DNA from: Cryptomeria japonica
Lineage: Eukaryota > Streptophyta > Pinopsida > Cupressales > Cupressaceae
Direction of reading: 5' to 3'
DNA length: 64,000 nucleotides
Assembly (NCBI RefSeq): GCF_030272615.1
Contig: NC_081413.1
Coordinates: 558,149,136-558,213,135, forward strand
Within the stretch, counting starts at the first letter, position 1. Each line of letters begins with the position of its first letter. The position numbers and the translations under genes are program-made. Below the pieces are notes generated by a model, which worked only from the letters and a program-made list of their open reading frames with translations, did no database searches and was not told the DNA's origin. Of this stretch, positions 12,609 through 22,837 are shown one piece after another.

Positions 12609-14738
12609 ATGGGTTCTTCTAAGTTTCCTCTCTTAACTCCTCATAATTATGCTACTTGGAAAATTGATGCATGGAGTAAACTTATGGAAAAAGGACTCAC
12701 TCATTACATTGATGGAACTATTGTTGCTCCAGCTGATCCTAAGGTTGATCCAGTTGGTCACTTGGATTGGCTCACTAAAAATATCATGGCAATTGGTACC
12801 TTAAGAAAGTATGTATCAAAGGATCTCATTTTTCATATTGAGAAGTGTACTCTAATCAAGGATGCTTGGCAAAAGTTTCAAGACTTGTATGGTCAAGTTG
12901 ATGAGATTAGGGGATATCAAATTGATAGTGATCTCACCATGTTAGATCCCAAGAACTTTGATACTATACAAGATTATGTCACTAAGGAAAATGAGTTGAG
13001 GGCACAACTCAAAGATTGTGGCATTGATAAGAAGGATACTCAATTGATATTCAACTTGATAGGGAAGCTTCCACAAGAATATGCAGCATGTGTTTCTAGT
13101 TTCCAAACCCATAGGATGACAATGGGTTTAAGCTACAAAATGCCTACATTTGATGCTTTCAATGAAATGTTGATGATGGAACAAACTAAGTTGATAAGCA
13201 TGGGCATTCTTAAGGCTTCTAAGTCTCAAGCATTAGTGGCAAATCAAGGGAACAAAGGAAATCAAGGAAAGGACAACTCAAACAAGAAGAAATGGCAATC
13301 AAAGCCTAAGGAAAAAGCACCATCTTCTCCACAACAAGGAGATTCATCCTCTTCCAAGAGAGATAATTCACCAAAGAGGGAGAGACCTACTTGTGCTTAT
13401 TGTAAAAAGATTGGTCATGAGGAGAATCGTTGCCATTCTAAGAAGATTGATGAGCTTACACATATCATCAAAAAGCATAACATTGATTTGCCTAAAGTCT
13501 ACAAGAAGGATGATTCATCAACTTCCACTTCCTCACATTCAAAAGGAAAAGGGCAAGCATTCATGGCTTCTACAAGTGGGAAGACTCACTCTTTTGGAAC
13601 AAGGAAAGGAAAAGCTCTATGTGCTACTACCAGTCATAATTCAAAGAGATGGCTTTTAGATTTAGGGGCTTCTCATCATATGGCATCTTCACAATCTATG
13701 TTCTCTACATTTGAGCCTTGCACCATGCCACAGATTTTGATGGGCAATCATACATACATGGATGTGATTGGGGAAGGATCCATTGACATTGGGGATAACT
13801 CCTTCAATGATGTGTTGTGTGTACCCCACTTGACAAACAATCTCCTTTCTATCTATCAAATCACACATGGCGCAACTAAGAGAGTTGTGGAGTTCACACC
13901 TGACTCAGTTTTCATTAGAGACTTGGAGACTAGAGCTATCATTGCAACTAGGGTGGTTGATCATGCATCTCAGTTATACTCCTTTTCAGATTTTGTTGAT
14001 GATGATGATTTCACATTTGATGATTCTACACATGTTGATCACACTTCTTGTGATGGTTCAATTTTTGAGGAGAACTTTAAACACTTGAACATGGGGATTC
14101 TCACATGTAACCCCGTTCTTGAGTCTTGTATTTCATCTCCTCATATTGATATCACATCACCTATTGCACCTGATGATGCGGATAGTGCGACAATTTTGCC
14201 TTCATGTGATTCAGTGCAACAGGATATTCATTGTCTTCCAGCTTCAGATTTATGGAATAATTACTTGACAGATAGTGCAGGTTTATTTATAGAATCCTAC
14301 ATTGCAAATTTGGGAGACATCATTGATGACATTCATCTTCTCTTTGATGAAGATGATCCTTCTTCGATTGTTGTGAGGGCACACTCTAACCCTCTTGTTC
14401 ATTCTCTACATGATCATTCTTTCGAGGTTGACATGATTGTGGATACTTATGTACAACAGTTGGAGGAGGTCTCTTTATGTTTTGAGGAGACATGTGAGTC
14501 TTTGGGACATGTTCTACATCCATCTCCACTAGATCTTGGAGTGCCTTTTTCAGCAGTGTGGCACAATTTACCACCTTTGGAAGGGGTATCTTTCAGCATC
14601 GACATGGGGACACTTGAACAGTTTTCAGAGATTCCTTTCATCATGAGTTTTCTTCATACATCTTCCCTTCATGATTGGGGAGACTTCATGGATACACCTT
14701 TGGTTTTATTTCTTCCTAAGAGGAGGAATGTTGTTTGA
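12609..14738 (+). CDS. Gag-protease polyprotein with a novel acidic C-terminus
   Basis: Intact 709-codon ORF. I start at the ATG at 12,609 (MGSSKFPLLTPHNYATWK); the frame is open for ten codons upstream but without ATG. Residues 1-200 are the Copia Gag capsid-like domain (NYATWK opening, LIFNLIGKLPQEY). Residues 205-260 are Lys/Ser-rich. Residues 262-275 are a CCHC zinc knuckle, CAYCKKIGHEENRC, for RNA binding. Residues about 345-430 are a Copia retropepsin, but the active site reads D351-L-G-A where D-S/T-G-A is expected, so activity is doubtful. A weak pre-integrase trace (FKHLNMG, about residues 492-500) marks where homology stops. The last roughly 200 residues are acidic, rich in Asp, His and Ser, and match nothing I recognise. 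Gag would form the particle; pol must come in trans. Confidence 0.9.
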   Translation: MGSSKFPLLTPHNYATWKIDAWSKLMEKGLTHYIDGTIVAPADPKVDPVGHLDWLTKNIMAIGTLRKYVSKDLIFHIEKCTLIKDAWQKFQDLYGQVDEIRGYQIDSDLTMLDPKNFDTIQDYVTKENELRAQLKDCGIDKKDTQLIFNLIGKLPQEYAACVSSFQTHRMTMGLSYKMPTFDAFNEMLMMEQTKLISMGILKASKSQALVANQGNKGNQGKDNSNKKKWQSKPKEKAPSSPQQGDSSSSKRDNSPKRERPTCAYCKKIGHEENRCHSKKIDELTHIIKKHNIDLPKVYKKDDSSTSTSSHSKGKGQAFMASTSGKTHSFGTRKGKALCATTSHNSKRWLLDLGASHHMASSQSMFSTFEPCTMPQILMGNHTYMDVIGEGSIDIGDNSFNDVLCVPHLTNNLLSIYQITHGATKRVVEFTPDSVFIRDLETRAIIATRVVDHASQLYSFSDFVDDDDFTFDDSTHVDHTSCDGSIFEENFKHLNMGILTCNPVLESCISSPHIDITSPIAPDDADSATILPSCDSVQQDIHCLPASDLWNNYLTDSAGLFIESYIANLGDIIDDIHLLFDEDDPSSIVVRAHSNPLVHSLHDHSFEVDMIVDTYVQQLEEVSLCFEETCESLGHVLHPSPLDLGVPFSAVWHNLPPLEGVSFSIDMGTLEQFSEIPFIMSFLHTSSLHDWGDFMDTPLVLFLPKRRNVV

Positions 14739-15109
14739 CGTTCGTGGAGCAGTTTCTTCATACATCGAGCTTCTTCCATTGGTGCAGATTCTCGATTGAG
14801 GGGGGGTCACAGTTTGACTTCTCTTCTTCTCTCATATGGGGGGGACTTTTTCCTCACATGGGGTATTGTTCTTCACATTCTTCTATGAGAGTTCTCTTGT
14901 ATGTTTTCATCTCTCTTTTGGGGGAGGGTTTTTTCCCATTGGGTTTTTCTCTCTTTCCCCACTTTGTGAGAGTTTTCATTGCATTGGTTTGCATGCATTT
15001 GCATTTGTATATGGGTACCTAACATGGCCTCGTAGCCGGGACCCATCTTGCATTGCTTAGTTGCATTGTAGACTTAAGTGCATTCCCCTAAGTTGCACTT
15101 AAGGGGGGG
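14739..15109 (+). other. 3' untranslated region with G runs and polypurine tract
   Basis: No gene. The stretch has several G runs (about 14,799, 14,828 and 14,919) and ends in the polypurine tract AAGGGGGGG at 15,101-15,109, immediately before the 3' LTR. Short frames here are read through from T/C-rich sequence and are not convincing. Confidence 0.8.
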
Positions 15110-15564
15110 TGTTGGTGTAAATAATTATTCATCATGGATATTATTACACTTACTTAAGTTTACTTAGGATAATGCATTTCATAGTAGTTTGGGTATGAGA
15201 CACTTGGGTGTTTGTGCCACATTGGGATAGTGTGTGTAGGAGAAATTCCACCTTTTATGGTGTTGATCTTGTTGTTACACTCCACATTCAATGGGTGATC
15301 CACCTCATGTGGACTATTATATTATTTCTCCTACCTACCCACACCTATTTCCTACCTACCCTTGTTTCTTATTGAGCCACATGTCATGTTTGTGTGCTCA
15401 CATATCCCTAGCCTTGCCTATATAAGCAAGCTCATCTACATTGTATGTAACTATTGAATTGATTATTGATCATTTTCTATTGATGAGAATACAGTTTATT
15501 CTTGTCCTATATTGTGTCTCTATTGTACTTTTCATTGAACTCTTGATCCTGGCAAAATCTCACA
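15110..15564 (+). repeat. 3' LTR of the Copia-type element
   Basis: 455 bp, same length as the 5' copy and colinear with it throughout. TATA box at 15,419-15,426. It is followed by AAAGG, the right-hand copy of the target-site duplication. Confidence 0.95.
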
Positions 15565-15968
15565 AAAGGCACTTGTTCATGGAACAGTAAAGGAAAAGAC
15601 TTTGGGGCATACTCAACACAAATGGATGAAATTACCCTAATAACTTAAATAGACAGAATCCCATTCACTATACAATTTTATTGCCTTAGAAATCAGAAAA
15701 TATACATGAGAGCTGCAAATGATAGAGGAATAGCATGTCTGCCACTTAATTTCCATCCTCCACTCCTTTACCCAATGCCATATAGGATAGTGAGTCAAGG
15801 AATTAATCCAAAAAGAGAAACAGAGCACTGCAATAAGATTATTGATGACAAAGGTACTCCATTTAGACTTCTCGAGTGACCCAAATAATAGACTATAGAC
15901 TAGATATTTAAGGTCTTAATCTTAGAGAATGGTTTTCTTGAAGACAAGCAAGGGTTAAAGTTGGGGGG
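15565..15968 (+). pseudogene. Degenerate extra ORF, 3' part, ending at a polypurine tract
   Basis: This is the sequence that was contiguous with 10,563 before the Copia element inserted. A readable frame from 15,570 contains ENIHESC-like and ACLPLNFHPPLLYPMPYRI-like segments (about 15,735-15,790) with stops and frame changes. It ends about 15,900. I do not recognise its function. At 15,957-15,968 a purine tract, AAAGTTGGGGGG, is followed by TGTGATGAGTCCC, which looks like the first bases of a 3' LTR. This supports the extra ORF being the last coding part of a Ty3 element. Confidence 0.5.
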
Positions 15969-16052
15969 TGTGATGAGTCCCATTAATGTCTTGAGTTTAC
16001 TTACTTTCTTGTTACCTTAACAAACTTTTATTAGCTTATCATCTGATTAATT

Positions 16053-16083
<31 letters not shown>

Positions 16084-16205
16084 TGTATGTGTGTGTGTGT
16101 GTACACACATATATCTACGTATGCATGTCACATACATACATACATACATGTGTGATTGTTTGTGTGTGTATCTATCTATATCTATATCTATATCTATTTA
16201 TAACA
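15969..16205 (+). repeat. Possible LTR start and a microsatellite cluster
   Basis: TGTGATGAGTCCC begins at 15,969 after the polypurine tract and is probably the beginning of a 3' LTR. From 16,053 to about 16,200 come (AC)n, (TG)n, (TACA)n and (TATC)n tracts in succession. No gene. Confidence 0.65.
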
Positions 16206-17001
16206 TGTATCAAGAAGCACGAGCTATCTATGGCCATTATATCCTAGTTCCATCTACAACCGAACAAGGAGGGACTTTGTTAGCATGTCTGGTACCAACA
16301 ATGTGGAGACATAGAGCCCCACTTGAAGAAGAGCTCCTCTTGATGACCTACAGTTGTCACACAAATGTGCAATTGTCAATGATGATACTTTACTTCTTAA
16401 ATGTAATAAAATATGTTGTATGAAATGACATGAACATGACAAAACTCTAATCACACACAAATTCTTGCATACGAATGATGTAATTTTGATCCACAATGGT
16501 TGAATGAAGAATATGCACCCTTGAATATCTTTGAAAATGCTTAATGATGAATACTTCATGGATGCGAGAATGCTTGAGGATAGATAGATTGGAGTCTTAG
16601 ATTGAAATGAATTGATCAAATGTCTTTATATAGGGGTATCTAGGTCATTTACCGATTAGGCATACCTCCAACGGTCATGCAGAGCCACTAAATTGAACTC
16701 TCATCAAAAAGATAGGACCTTTGCCCTATTCAAAATTGGGCTCAACTAAGAGGGACCAGGATGTTGGGTGCCCTGGTCTAGGACCAAGGTGTGGGTGCCC
16801 TGGTCCTTCTCAGAATGGGATCATAATTAAGCCCTAGGGAGAAGGACACCCCTCTAGGAAGTTGATTAGTGGGTGTACATGGCATCATAATTGGAGATTG
16901 GACACAAAACGGGCCTAGAGAGGAGATAAGGATAAGACACACTCAAGTAGGGGCACAAACATGAGGTGTAAATTGGCTCGGTCATAATTTACGACACTAC
17001 A
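16206..17001 (-). repeat. Solo-LTR-like fragment, minus orientation
   Basis: Read on the minus strand it starts TGTAGTGTCGTAAATTATGA at 17,001. It contains repeated 'accagggcaccc' segments (16,740-16,810) and a TATATAAA box (plus 16,625-16,632) followed by a leader-like T/C-rich stretch. The same start (TGTAGCGTCGTAAATTGTAT) and the same 'ccctggtcc' segments occur in the solo LTR at 32,988-34,654, so the two belong to related families. There is no purine tract at its start or PBS at its end. The lower boundary at 16,206 is uncertain. The 121-codon minus frame inside is a chance frame. Confidence 0.6.
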
Positions 17002-19146
17002 CTATTTCATAAAATATTTTTTTATCAAACAAATTCATGTAGTGTTAATTTGTTAGTTTGTTTTCTTCTTAAGAATAGGTTACCTCGATGTTAGGGAGAA
17101 GTGACATTTGGTTAGAATCAATTGGAAGAAGTTAATGGCATGCTTTCTCTGAATGATTTAAATATAAAAAGTGTCATGATAGTTGGAATATTCTCTTGTT
17201 GTTAAACATCGGTTTTACTTTTGTACATGCCAATTGAATATATGATAGAAATGACATAGATTGTGTTCTAGCTAGATCTTTTGTGTAATCACCATCTAGT
17301 TGTCTTGAACATGAGTTAATGATAATAGGGATGATTACTGTTTTGTGAGTTCAAGCACCTTGTTACACTTTATGAAGATTACATCCCTCAAGTAAGGGCT
17401 ACTTGAGGCAATTTGAGACTCCTTTCTTATTTTTGTTATTTATCCTTATCATATCCTGAAACAAGTACATACCTTAATAAGAGATAAACCACAGACAACA
17501 ATCAAAGAAAATAATTGTGCCCCATCATAGCTTCTCTAGTCATGGACATCCTTGAGTCGCATAGAGTACATGATTAGCAATAAAATCAAGATATAAACAT
17601 TGAATCTTGTATGTCATTCACATGTTCTCATGGTCATTAACTGATATAATCATCTTGATGAATGATCTTTGATAATCTTTTATTACTTTGCTGGTTGATT
17701 CTTCATTTTCTGAGTGTCACGATTCAATTGTCATGAAATGCCTTGATCTTCGTTGCTTTCTTGCTCGTTAGTTGTTTCAAAACCCTAGGTATTTTTGGCT
17801 TTTCTAAGTTTTCCGAATGTTTTGGATTTTCAAATATTCAAAAGATCACCTTAGCAAAAGGAATTAGGATTTTGCCCCCAGCGGAAGAAAAACTTTATTA
17901 TGGATGTATGAATAATGATCAAGATCCAAACCATGGTGGGATACAAATGTAGATTGATTGATTCTTATAAGATCTAAGACAGTGACTATGACAAGTATGT
18001 CAAAGATTGATAAATGTTCGTAAGCTGCATACTAAATGGTTCAGAGCAACAGATGTGAAAGATGGAATGGATAAGCTAATATAGATGGAAGTGATAGATG
18101 TGATAGGATGGAGTGGATAGGTGCACAAAGCGATCTCATAGATGGAGGAACTCACTTTTTAGATAGTGCCTGTTTACCAGGTTTTCACCGTCTAAATTTA
18201 TTGCATTTTTTTCTTTTCTTGATCATGCTTTGGATCTTTTGATATAATCTTTTTATTTTCTTATTTTGATTGCATTGGCTTGTAAGTAATGAAACTTGCA
18301 TGGGTCTGATAATTATAGTGGTGCTGAAGCAAGATTTTAGATTTTTCACTAGCCATGTCTTCAGCCATGTCTTCGACTAACAGATCACAATGATTTAGAG
18401 CAATTGATTAAGTGTATGAGATATAGTAATCAAAAGATGTCGGTACCAAGATATGATAAGTGGTTCTTTTCTGGATTGAGTGTGTATCCCAACCAAAAGG
18501 TAATGTTAAAGAGGAACAACCTCATATTCTAAAGTGTATCATGAATATATATATATCTAGGAAAAAGGACTGAACATGAGATTCAAGCATGGGCAAGCAT
18601 GTGATAAAATGACACAAATACTTATTTCATAGATGATAGATTTATGCAAAGGATTGAATGAAAGGGATGGTAGGATAGAAAAGAGGTGTTGGATAATAGA
18701 TAGAATGTTTGAAGATTTGCACGAGGATAGATTGACATCATTTGAGTTGAGAGAGAGTTAGTCTTCAAGTTAGTCTTCAAGTGAGTTTTCAAGCTAAACA
18801 TTTGTGAAAAATTATGCATCTGTGAGTTTTAATCTTGAAGCAAATAGCATAATCATTTAGCATTGCATATCATAGTATCAGTTAACTATCAATTATCAGT
18901 CCATTCTTCATATTCCATCTTGGAAGCTATCAGTGCTTGTCTGAGAGCACACCATCTGCAACCAGGAACAATGGAGTTAGGACACAATAAGACATAAATC
19001 ATGAAGGTAATAATATTATTTTTATTTTATATGTATTTCATGTAGTTTCATTGGTTGAGTTTGGATTTCCAGTAGTATTTCCTTTGTATTTTGTGAAACT
19101 AACATGTTGTAGGTAGTATTCTGATGATGAAATTTAAGTCGACACA
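17002..19146 (+). repeat. 5' LTR (or LTR plus flank) of Tat-like Ty3 element C
   Basis: No gene. The right end is well placed: sequence ending GACACA at 19,146, three bases before a Ty3 PBS. The left end is not certain; a TGTAGTGTTAATT at about 17,037 is one candidate and would give an LTR of about 2.1 kb. Landmarks are 'ttgcccccagcgg' (about 17,872) and 'gcctgtttaccaggttttcacc' (about 18,166), both with counterparts in the same order in 42,060-42,790. Small frames here are AT-rich and not supported. Confidence 0.55.
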
Positions 19147-19149
19147 TTT

Positions 19150-19167
19150 TGGCGCCCATTGTGGGGC
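19150..19167 (+). other. Primer binding site of element C
   Basis: TGGCGCCCATTGTGGGGC. Plant Tat/Athila-type Ty3 elements carry a TGGCGCC...GGGG PBS just inside the 5' LTR, and the preceding CACA supports the LTR end. A diverged form, TGGCATCCACCTTGGGGC, is found at 62,663 in element E. Confidence 0.85.
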
Positions 19168-19254
19168 TCAGAGCCTCGCATAATCTTTCTAATATCCTAT
19201 CTAACTCTTGCAAAAAGAAAATTTAATGCATTTGTAATACAGATTCACGGCTGT

Positions 19255-19560
19255 GTGAATTCTAACAGCACTTTTATTTTATAGGTTAGCATTTTTTTCC
19301 TTCAAGTTAGCACATGTGTCATTTAGGTTAGTGCTTTTGTCTATAAATCAATGCATTTAATCTTTAGAACTGTGCTTTTGTCTGTCAGGTTCGCGCATTT
19401 GTTAGTTTGGTTAACACTTTTGTCAGAAAATTCTTGCTTCTTAGTCCGCAGAGTAGCGCTTTTGTGTTTCAGGTTAGCACTTTTATCAGTTAGGTTAGCG
19501 CTTTTGAGGTGAAAGACAACGCATTTGTTAGGATAGCGCTTTTTTTTGCAACTAACAGAA
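19255..19560 (+). repeat. Degenerate GCGC-core array in the leader of element C
   Basis: About 13 units spaced 20-35 bp apart, each resembling (G)TTAGCGCTTTTGT; variants include TAGCACTTTTAT, TGTGCTTTTGTC, CGCGCATTTGTT and AACGCATTTGTT. The core AGCGCT is self-complementary. The units are much less alike than a recent satellite. Similar arrays occur at 37,660-37,980, 60,540-60,819 and 62,740-63,003, with a remnant at 28,505-28,590. Confidence 0.85.
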
Positions 19561-20272
19561 TTTTTCTTGCAGGTCTAAATGTCCAAGAACTTAAATTTTT
19601 CAAACTACTAACATGCATATGCAAGATTATTTTTAAAACAAATTTCATGCATTTCCTCACCTAGTTAAATAAGAGTTCTATTTTCAAAAGTAACACATCA
19701 TGCCATGCTCATTTAGCTTTTAACTAAGGGGGATAAATTAATAGCATGCAACTCGCATTTTTGAGTGACTTCTTTAAAATAGTTACACATAGATTTACAA
19801 AAGCTAAAATGGACTTGTGTTTTTCGTGTTTGATGAAGTAGTAGGTAAGTATGCTCTCACCATCATATGGTGATCAGAAAACCAGACCTACTTTCTTTTA
19901 TGTATAACCTTTAGTGGGCCTACCTTCCCGAGCTACCTTGAGGGGGCCAGTGAGAGAGGAATGACCTAAAGTGGAAATAGGATAATACTGAGTCCTTCCA
20001 ATCCAATCTAAATAAATCGTGTTTGTGACGAAAGTCACAAGCAACATGTGCTGATAAGTTCATACCGACATTATGTTTCCCCATAAACCCTATGGAGTGT
20101 AACCTCTAGAGGTTGGGAACCTTCTGTATTTACAGAGATGAAAGTGTCATATGTATGGCCACATGACCGGAAGCCTTTACTAAAAACCACTTGTACTAGC
20201 TGCCAAAATCCTTCTAGTTGTTGGTGCAGGAGGTCGAACCTCTAAAGCAGCTCACACACATATGGTTCTTAG
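19561..20272 (+). other. Leader of element C, first part, with conserved box
   Basis: Non-coding. At 19,968-19,987 it has GGAATGACCTAAAGTGGAAA, which also occurs in the leaders of D (minus, plus-coordinates about 59,710-59,731) and E (63,831-63,850). Element A inserted here, and the leader resumes at 28,174. The last five bases, CTTAG (20,268-20,272), are the left target duplication of A. Confidence 0.7.
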
Positions 20273-21405
20273 TGTTACTACTTATCAAATTGCCATTAGT
20301 TTTATGTCAAAGTTATACTATATACTCTAGTTGGTTATCTATTACCAAAATATTCAGTCGGTATGTACAGTCTAGTCGGTTACAGAAGAAAGCAGTCACA
20401 GAATGTAGTATACACCGAGCTGTCTATCGAGTATCTTTACATGTTTATCGAGCAGAAAAGATGACACACCGAGTTGATTTACACCGAGTGAAACGTGTTA
20501 CCAGATTCATTGAACCTGGACATGCATATGAAAACGTATTACAAGATCAAGGCACATCTAACCGTTATCACATTGGAAATCGCACTTAAAGATTGTGTAT
20601 GATTACGAGGTTATCTAACCAATGAAATAATTTGCATGGTTATTCATTCAATAAATCGTGTTTGTAAGATCGAAGCAATGAATTGGATCACCATCATAAG
20701 AGATCTATTTATACAGTTAAGAGTTAAAAGAAGTGCATGAGTGTAAGAAGACTATTACAAAGACACAGAGGTCATCGAGAAGGTTTTTAGAGAATAGTCT
20801 AAGAATAGAGTAAACAGAAGGGTTTACCGAGTTACTATATGGGTTACCAAGGTATGCTACAAGCAAGGTAATCTATTCTGAGCACATAGAATCTGCTATA
20901 ACATTCCAGATGTAAAGTTGCAGATATTTGTAATGATTTTATTGTAATATTGTGAAGTTGTAAGAGAAACCTTTAATAGGGTAAAAGACTCTAATCAAGT
21001 CTATAAATTGTAAAGCCTCTAACCAGGTGCAGCATTTAGGTGAAGTGTTGTAAAATCCTGTAGCAAGGTAGATCTAACAGATCTTGTTACTCCTAATAGG
21101 ATAAGCTATCAGAAATAGCTAAACATGTAGCTCTAATCGAGCACTCTTTATTATTGCAGTAGTGAAGTTGTGGGTGCCATCCCCACCATAGTTTTTCTCT
21201 CTAACCAAGAGTTTCCGCGTAACCAAAATATATGTGTTATGGAGTGAATCATGTATGATTGTTATCTATTAGTTTTAGTTTTATATTATGTTACTGCACT
21301 AGTCGGTTTATGCATAATAGTAAAGATATTGTTGAAGAAAGGGTTTTGAAGTACTAATTCACCCCTGCCCTCTCAGTATATTAGCTTTCCATATTGGGCC
21401 TAATA
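20273..21405 (+). repeat. 5' LTR of element A
   Basis: 1,133 bp, starts TGTTACTACTTATC and ends CCTAATA; the 3' copy ends CCTAACA, so the terminal CA has mutated to TA here. 'Accgag' occurs repeatedly in the first 300 bp. The last 50 bp, with 'cacccctgccctctcagta', resemble the end of the LTR of element B. Confidence 0.95.
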
Positions 21406-21407
21406 AT

Positions 21408-21419
21408 TGGTATCAGAGC
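21408..21419 (+). other. Primer binding site of element A
   Basis: TGGTATCAGAGC, two bases after the LTR: the standard initiator tRNA-Met PBS of plant Copia elements. The leader to the Gag ATG is only about 48 bp. Confidence 0.92.
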
Positions 21420-21467
21420 TTGGATCTTGGAAAAAGGTTTAACTGCCTAAAGAGAAAGATCTTATCA

Positions 21468-22837
21468 ATGGAAGGCTATAAACAATCTCGGAGGATTGTG
21501 TATTTGCAAGAAGAGCTGGATCATGCCAATCAAGTGATTGCAGACATGCAAAGGCAAATGCAAAAATCTCTGAAAGTGAGAAGAAGATTATCTGATGATT
21601 TGCAGGACTCTCAAGAGTTAGTGGAACAAATTGAGACATCATCTGAGAATAGTATATCTAAAGAGACTGAAGAAATGATTGGAGTATTGAAAGAAAAGAA
21701 CAAAGCACTGGCTGATCAACTAAAAGCAATGAAAAGAGAACATGAACATTTCAGCACACAGATGACTGAAAATCTAGATGCATTAAGAATAGCTAAGGAT
21801 AAAGTAAGAGATCTAGAAAGAGAGAAACAACAACTTGAAGTCTTAGTATCTGATAAGAATGATGAAATCACAAGGTTAACTGGAATTCAACAAAACCTAT
21901 CAAATCAACTAGGTTATGCACATCATGAAGCAATTCTAAAAAATGAAGCAATTCTAAAAAATGATGAGAATCAAGCATTGAAACCTGAATATCAAGGTTG
22001 ACCGATGAACTGAAAACAGAGAAGAAATCCAAAGAAACACTGAAGAAGAGTTATGAAGCATCAAAGATGTTGGATGAGCAACTAAATACAAGAAGACCCA
22101 ACAAAGATGCAAGACTCAGTTACAAAGGAAAATACTCTACCAAGAAAGGAATTCATACTACCGAGAGAGGAGAATCATCAAAGCAAGCTGGAAACAAGAA
22201 TAACATCAAAAGAAAGAAGCCTATTTGCAACTACTGTGGAAATCAAGGTTACACTGCCAACATATGCCAAATCAGAAAAGGTAAGCAACCAAATGTCACT
22301 AAGTCCAATGGTTATTGTTACAATTGCAATAAATATGGTCACACATCTAATCAATGTAGGACAAAGTCTGTTAACAATTATCAAAAGGCAAAATTCAAAG
22401 GGTTTTGTGAAAACTGCAATAGATATGGACATAGTACCAAGAAGTGCTGGTTTAAGCAAAAGAACTATATGTGGTATGCACATCGAGCAAATGCTAGAGG
22501 TTACCGAACTCACACAAATCCTTACCGACAGTATTTTGCAGTACCATGGGATTACAATACAAGGATATGGTGTGAATGTTGTGGAAGATATGGACATATT
22601 AGTGCTAACTATTTTATAAAGTTTGGAATGTACAACTGAAGATCATGGAGAAATCCCAGTATGGCATGTTTTCATTGTCATAAAGTTGGACACTTAGCTG
22701 GAGATTGTAGAGATCAACCTAGAAAAGACACTAAAGAAATAAAAGAAGAATTAAAGATGATTTGGAAAAAGAAGGAAATTGTGTCAAATGAAGAAAGCAC
22801 CTTACCTACCGAGTTAGGTGCACCTATTCCAAATTAA
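21468..22837 (+). pseudogene. Element A ORF1: Gag-like coiled coil with five zinc knuckles
   Basis: I start at the ATG at 21,468 (MEGYKQSRR), about 60 bp from the PBS; the frame is open slightly upstream without ATG. The first about 170 residues are a long heptad-rich coiled coil (LQEELDHANQVIADMQRQM). A frameshift near 21,999 moves into the frame 21,998-22,639, which has zinc knuckles CNYCGNQGYTANIC (His to Tyr), CYNCNKYGHTSNQC, CENCNRYGHSTKKC and CECCGRYGHISANY (last Cys to Tyr). After a stop at 22,637-22,639 the same frame continues with CFHCHKVGHLAGDC (22,667-22,708) and ends at 22,837. No capsid domain of a known family was recognised. The coiled coil plus knuckles recalls Sirevirus Gag, and the role would be RNA packaging in particles. 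Element B ORF1 has the same plan. Confidence 0.82.

Larger units (their letters stand above)
10569..15564 (+). mobile_element. Pol-less Copia-type LTR retrotransposon (gag-protease only)
   Basis: This is a structurally complete element of 4,996 bp. Two 455-bp LTRs start TGTTGGTG and end CACA, and both are flanked by the 5-bp duplication AAAGG (10,564-10,568 and 15,565-15,569). A PBS follows the 5' LTR directly and a polypurine tract abuts the 3' LTR. The 4,086-bp interior encodes one intact Gag-protease ORF and has no trace of integrase, RT or RNase H. It therefore matches the terminal-repeat-with-GAG class of non-autonomous elements and would depend on a relative for pol. The LTRs differ at four positions by eye, so it is the youngest insertion that can be dated here. 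It interrupts the degenerate extra ORF. Confidence 0.95.

Noticed and set aside
16053..16200. Microsatellite cluster considered as an array of biological interest
   Set aside because: Simple AC/TG/TACA/TATC tracts, common in plant DNA; no spacer-repeat structure.
16254..16619. 121-codon minus frame
   Set aside because: Lies in the solo-LTR-like fragment; no counterpart in the related LTR at 32,988-34,654.
19255..19560. CRISPR-like array
   Set aside because: Units are short, degenerate and irregularly spaced without unique spacers, and lie in the leader of a plant retroelement.
20218..20589. 123-codon plus frame
   Set aside because: Starts in the leader of C and crosses the left boundary of element A into its LTR; an artefact of the insertion.
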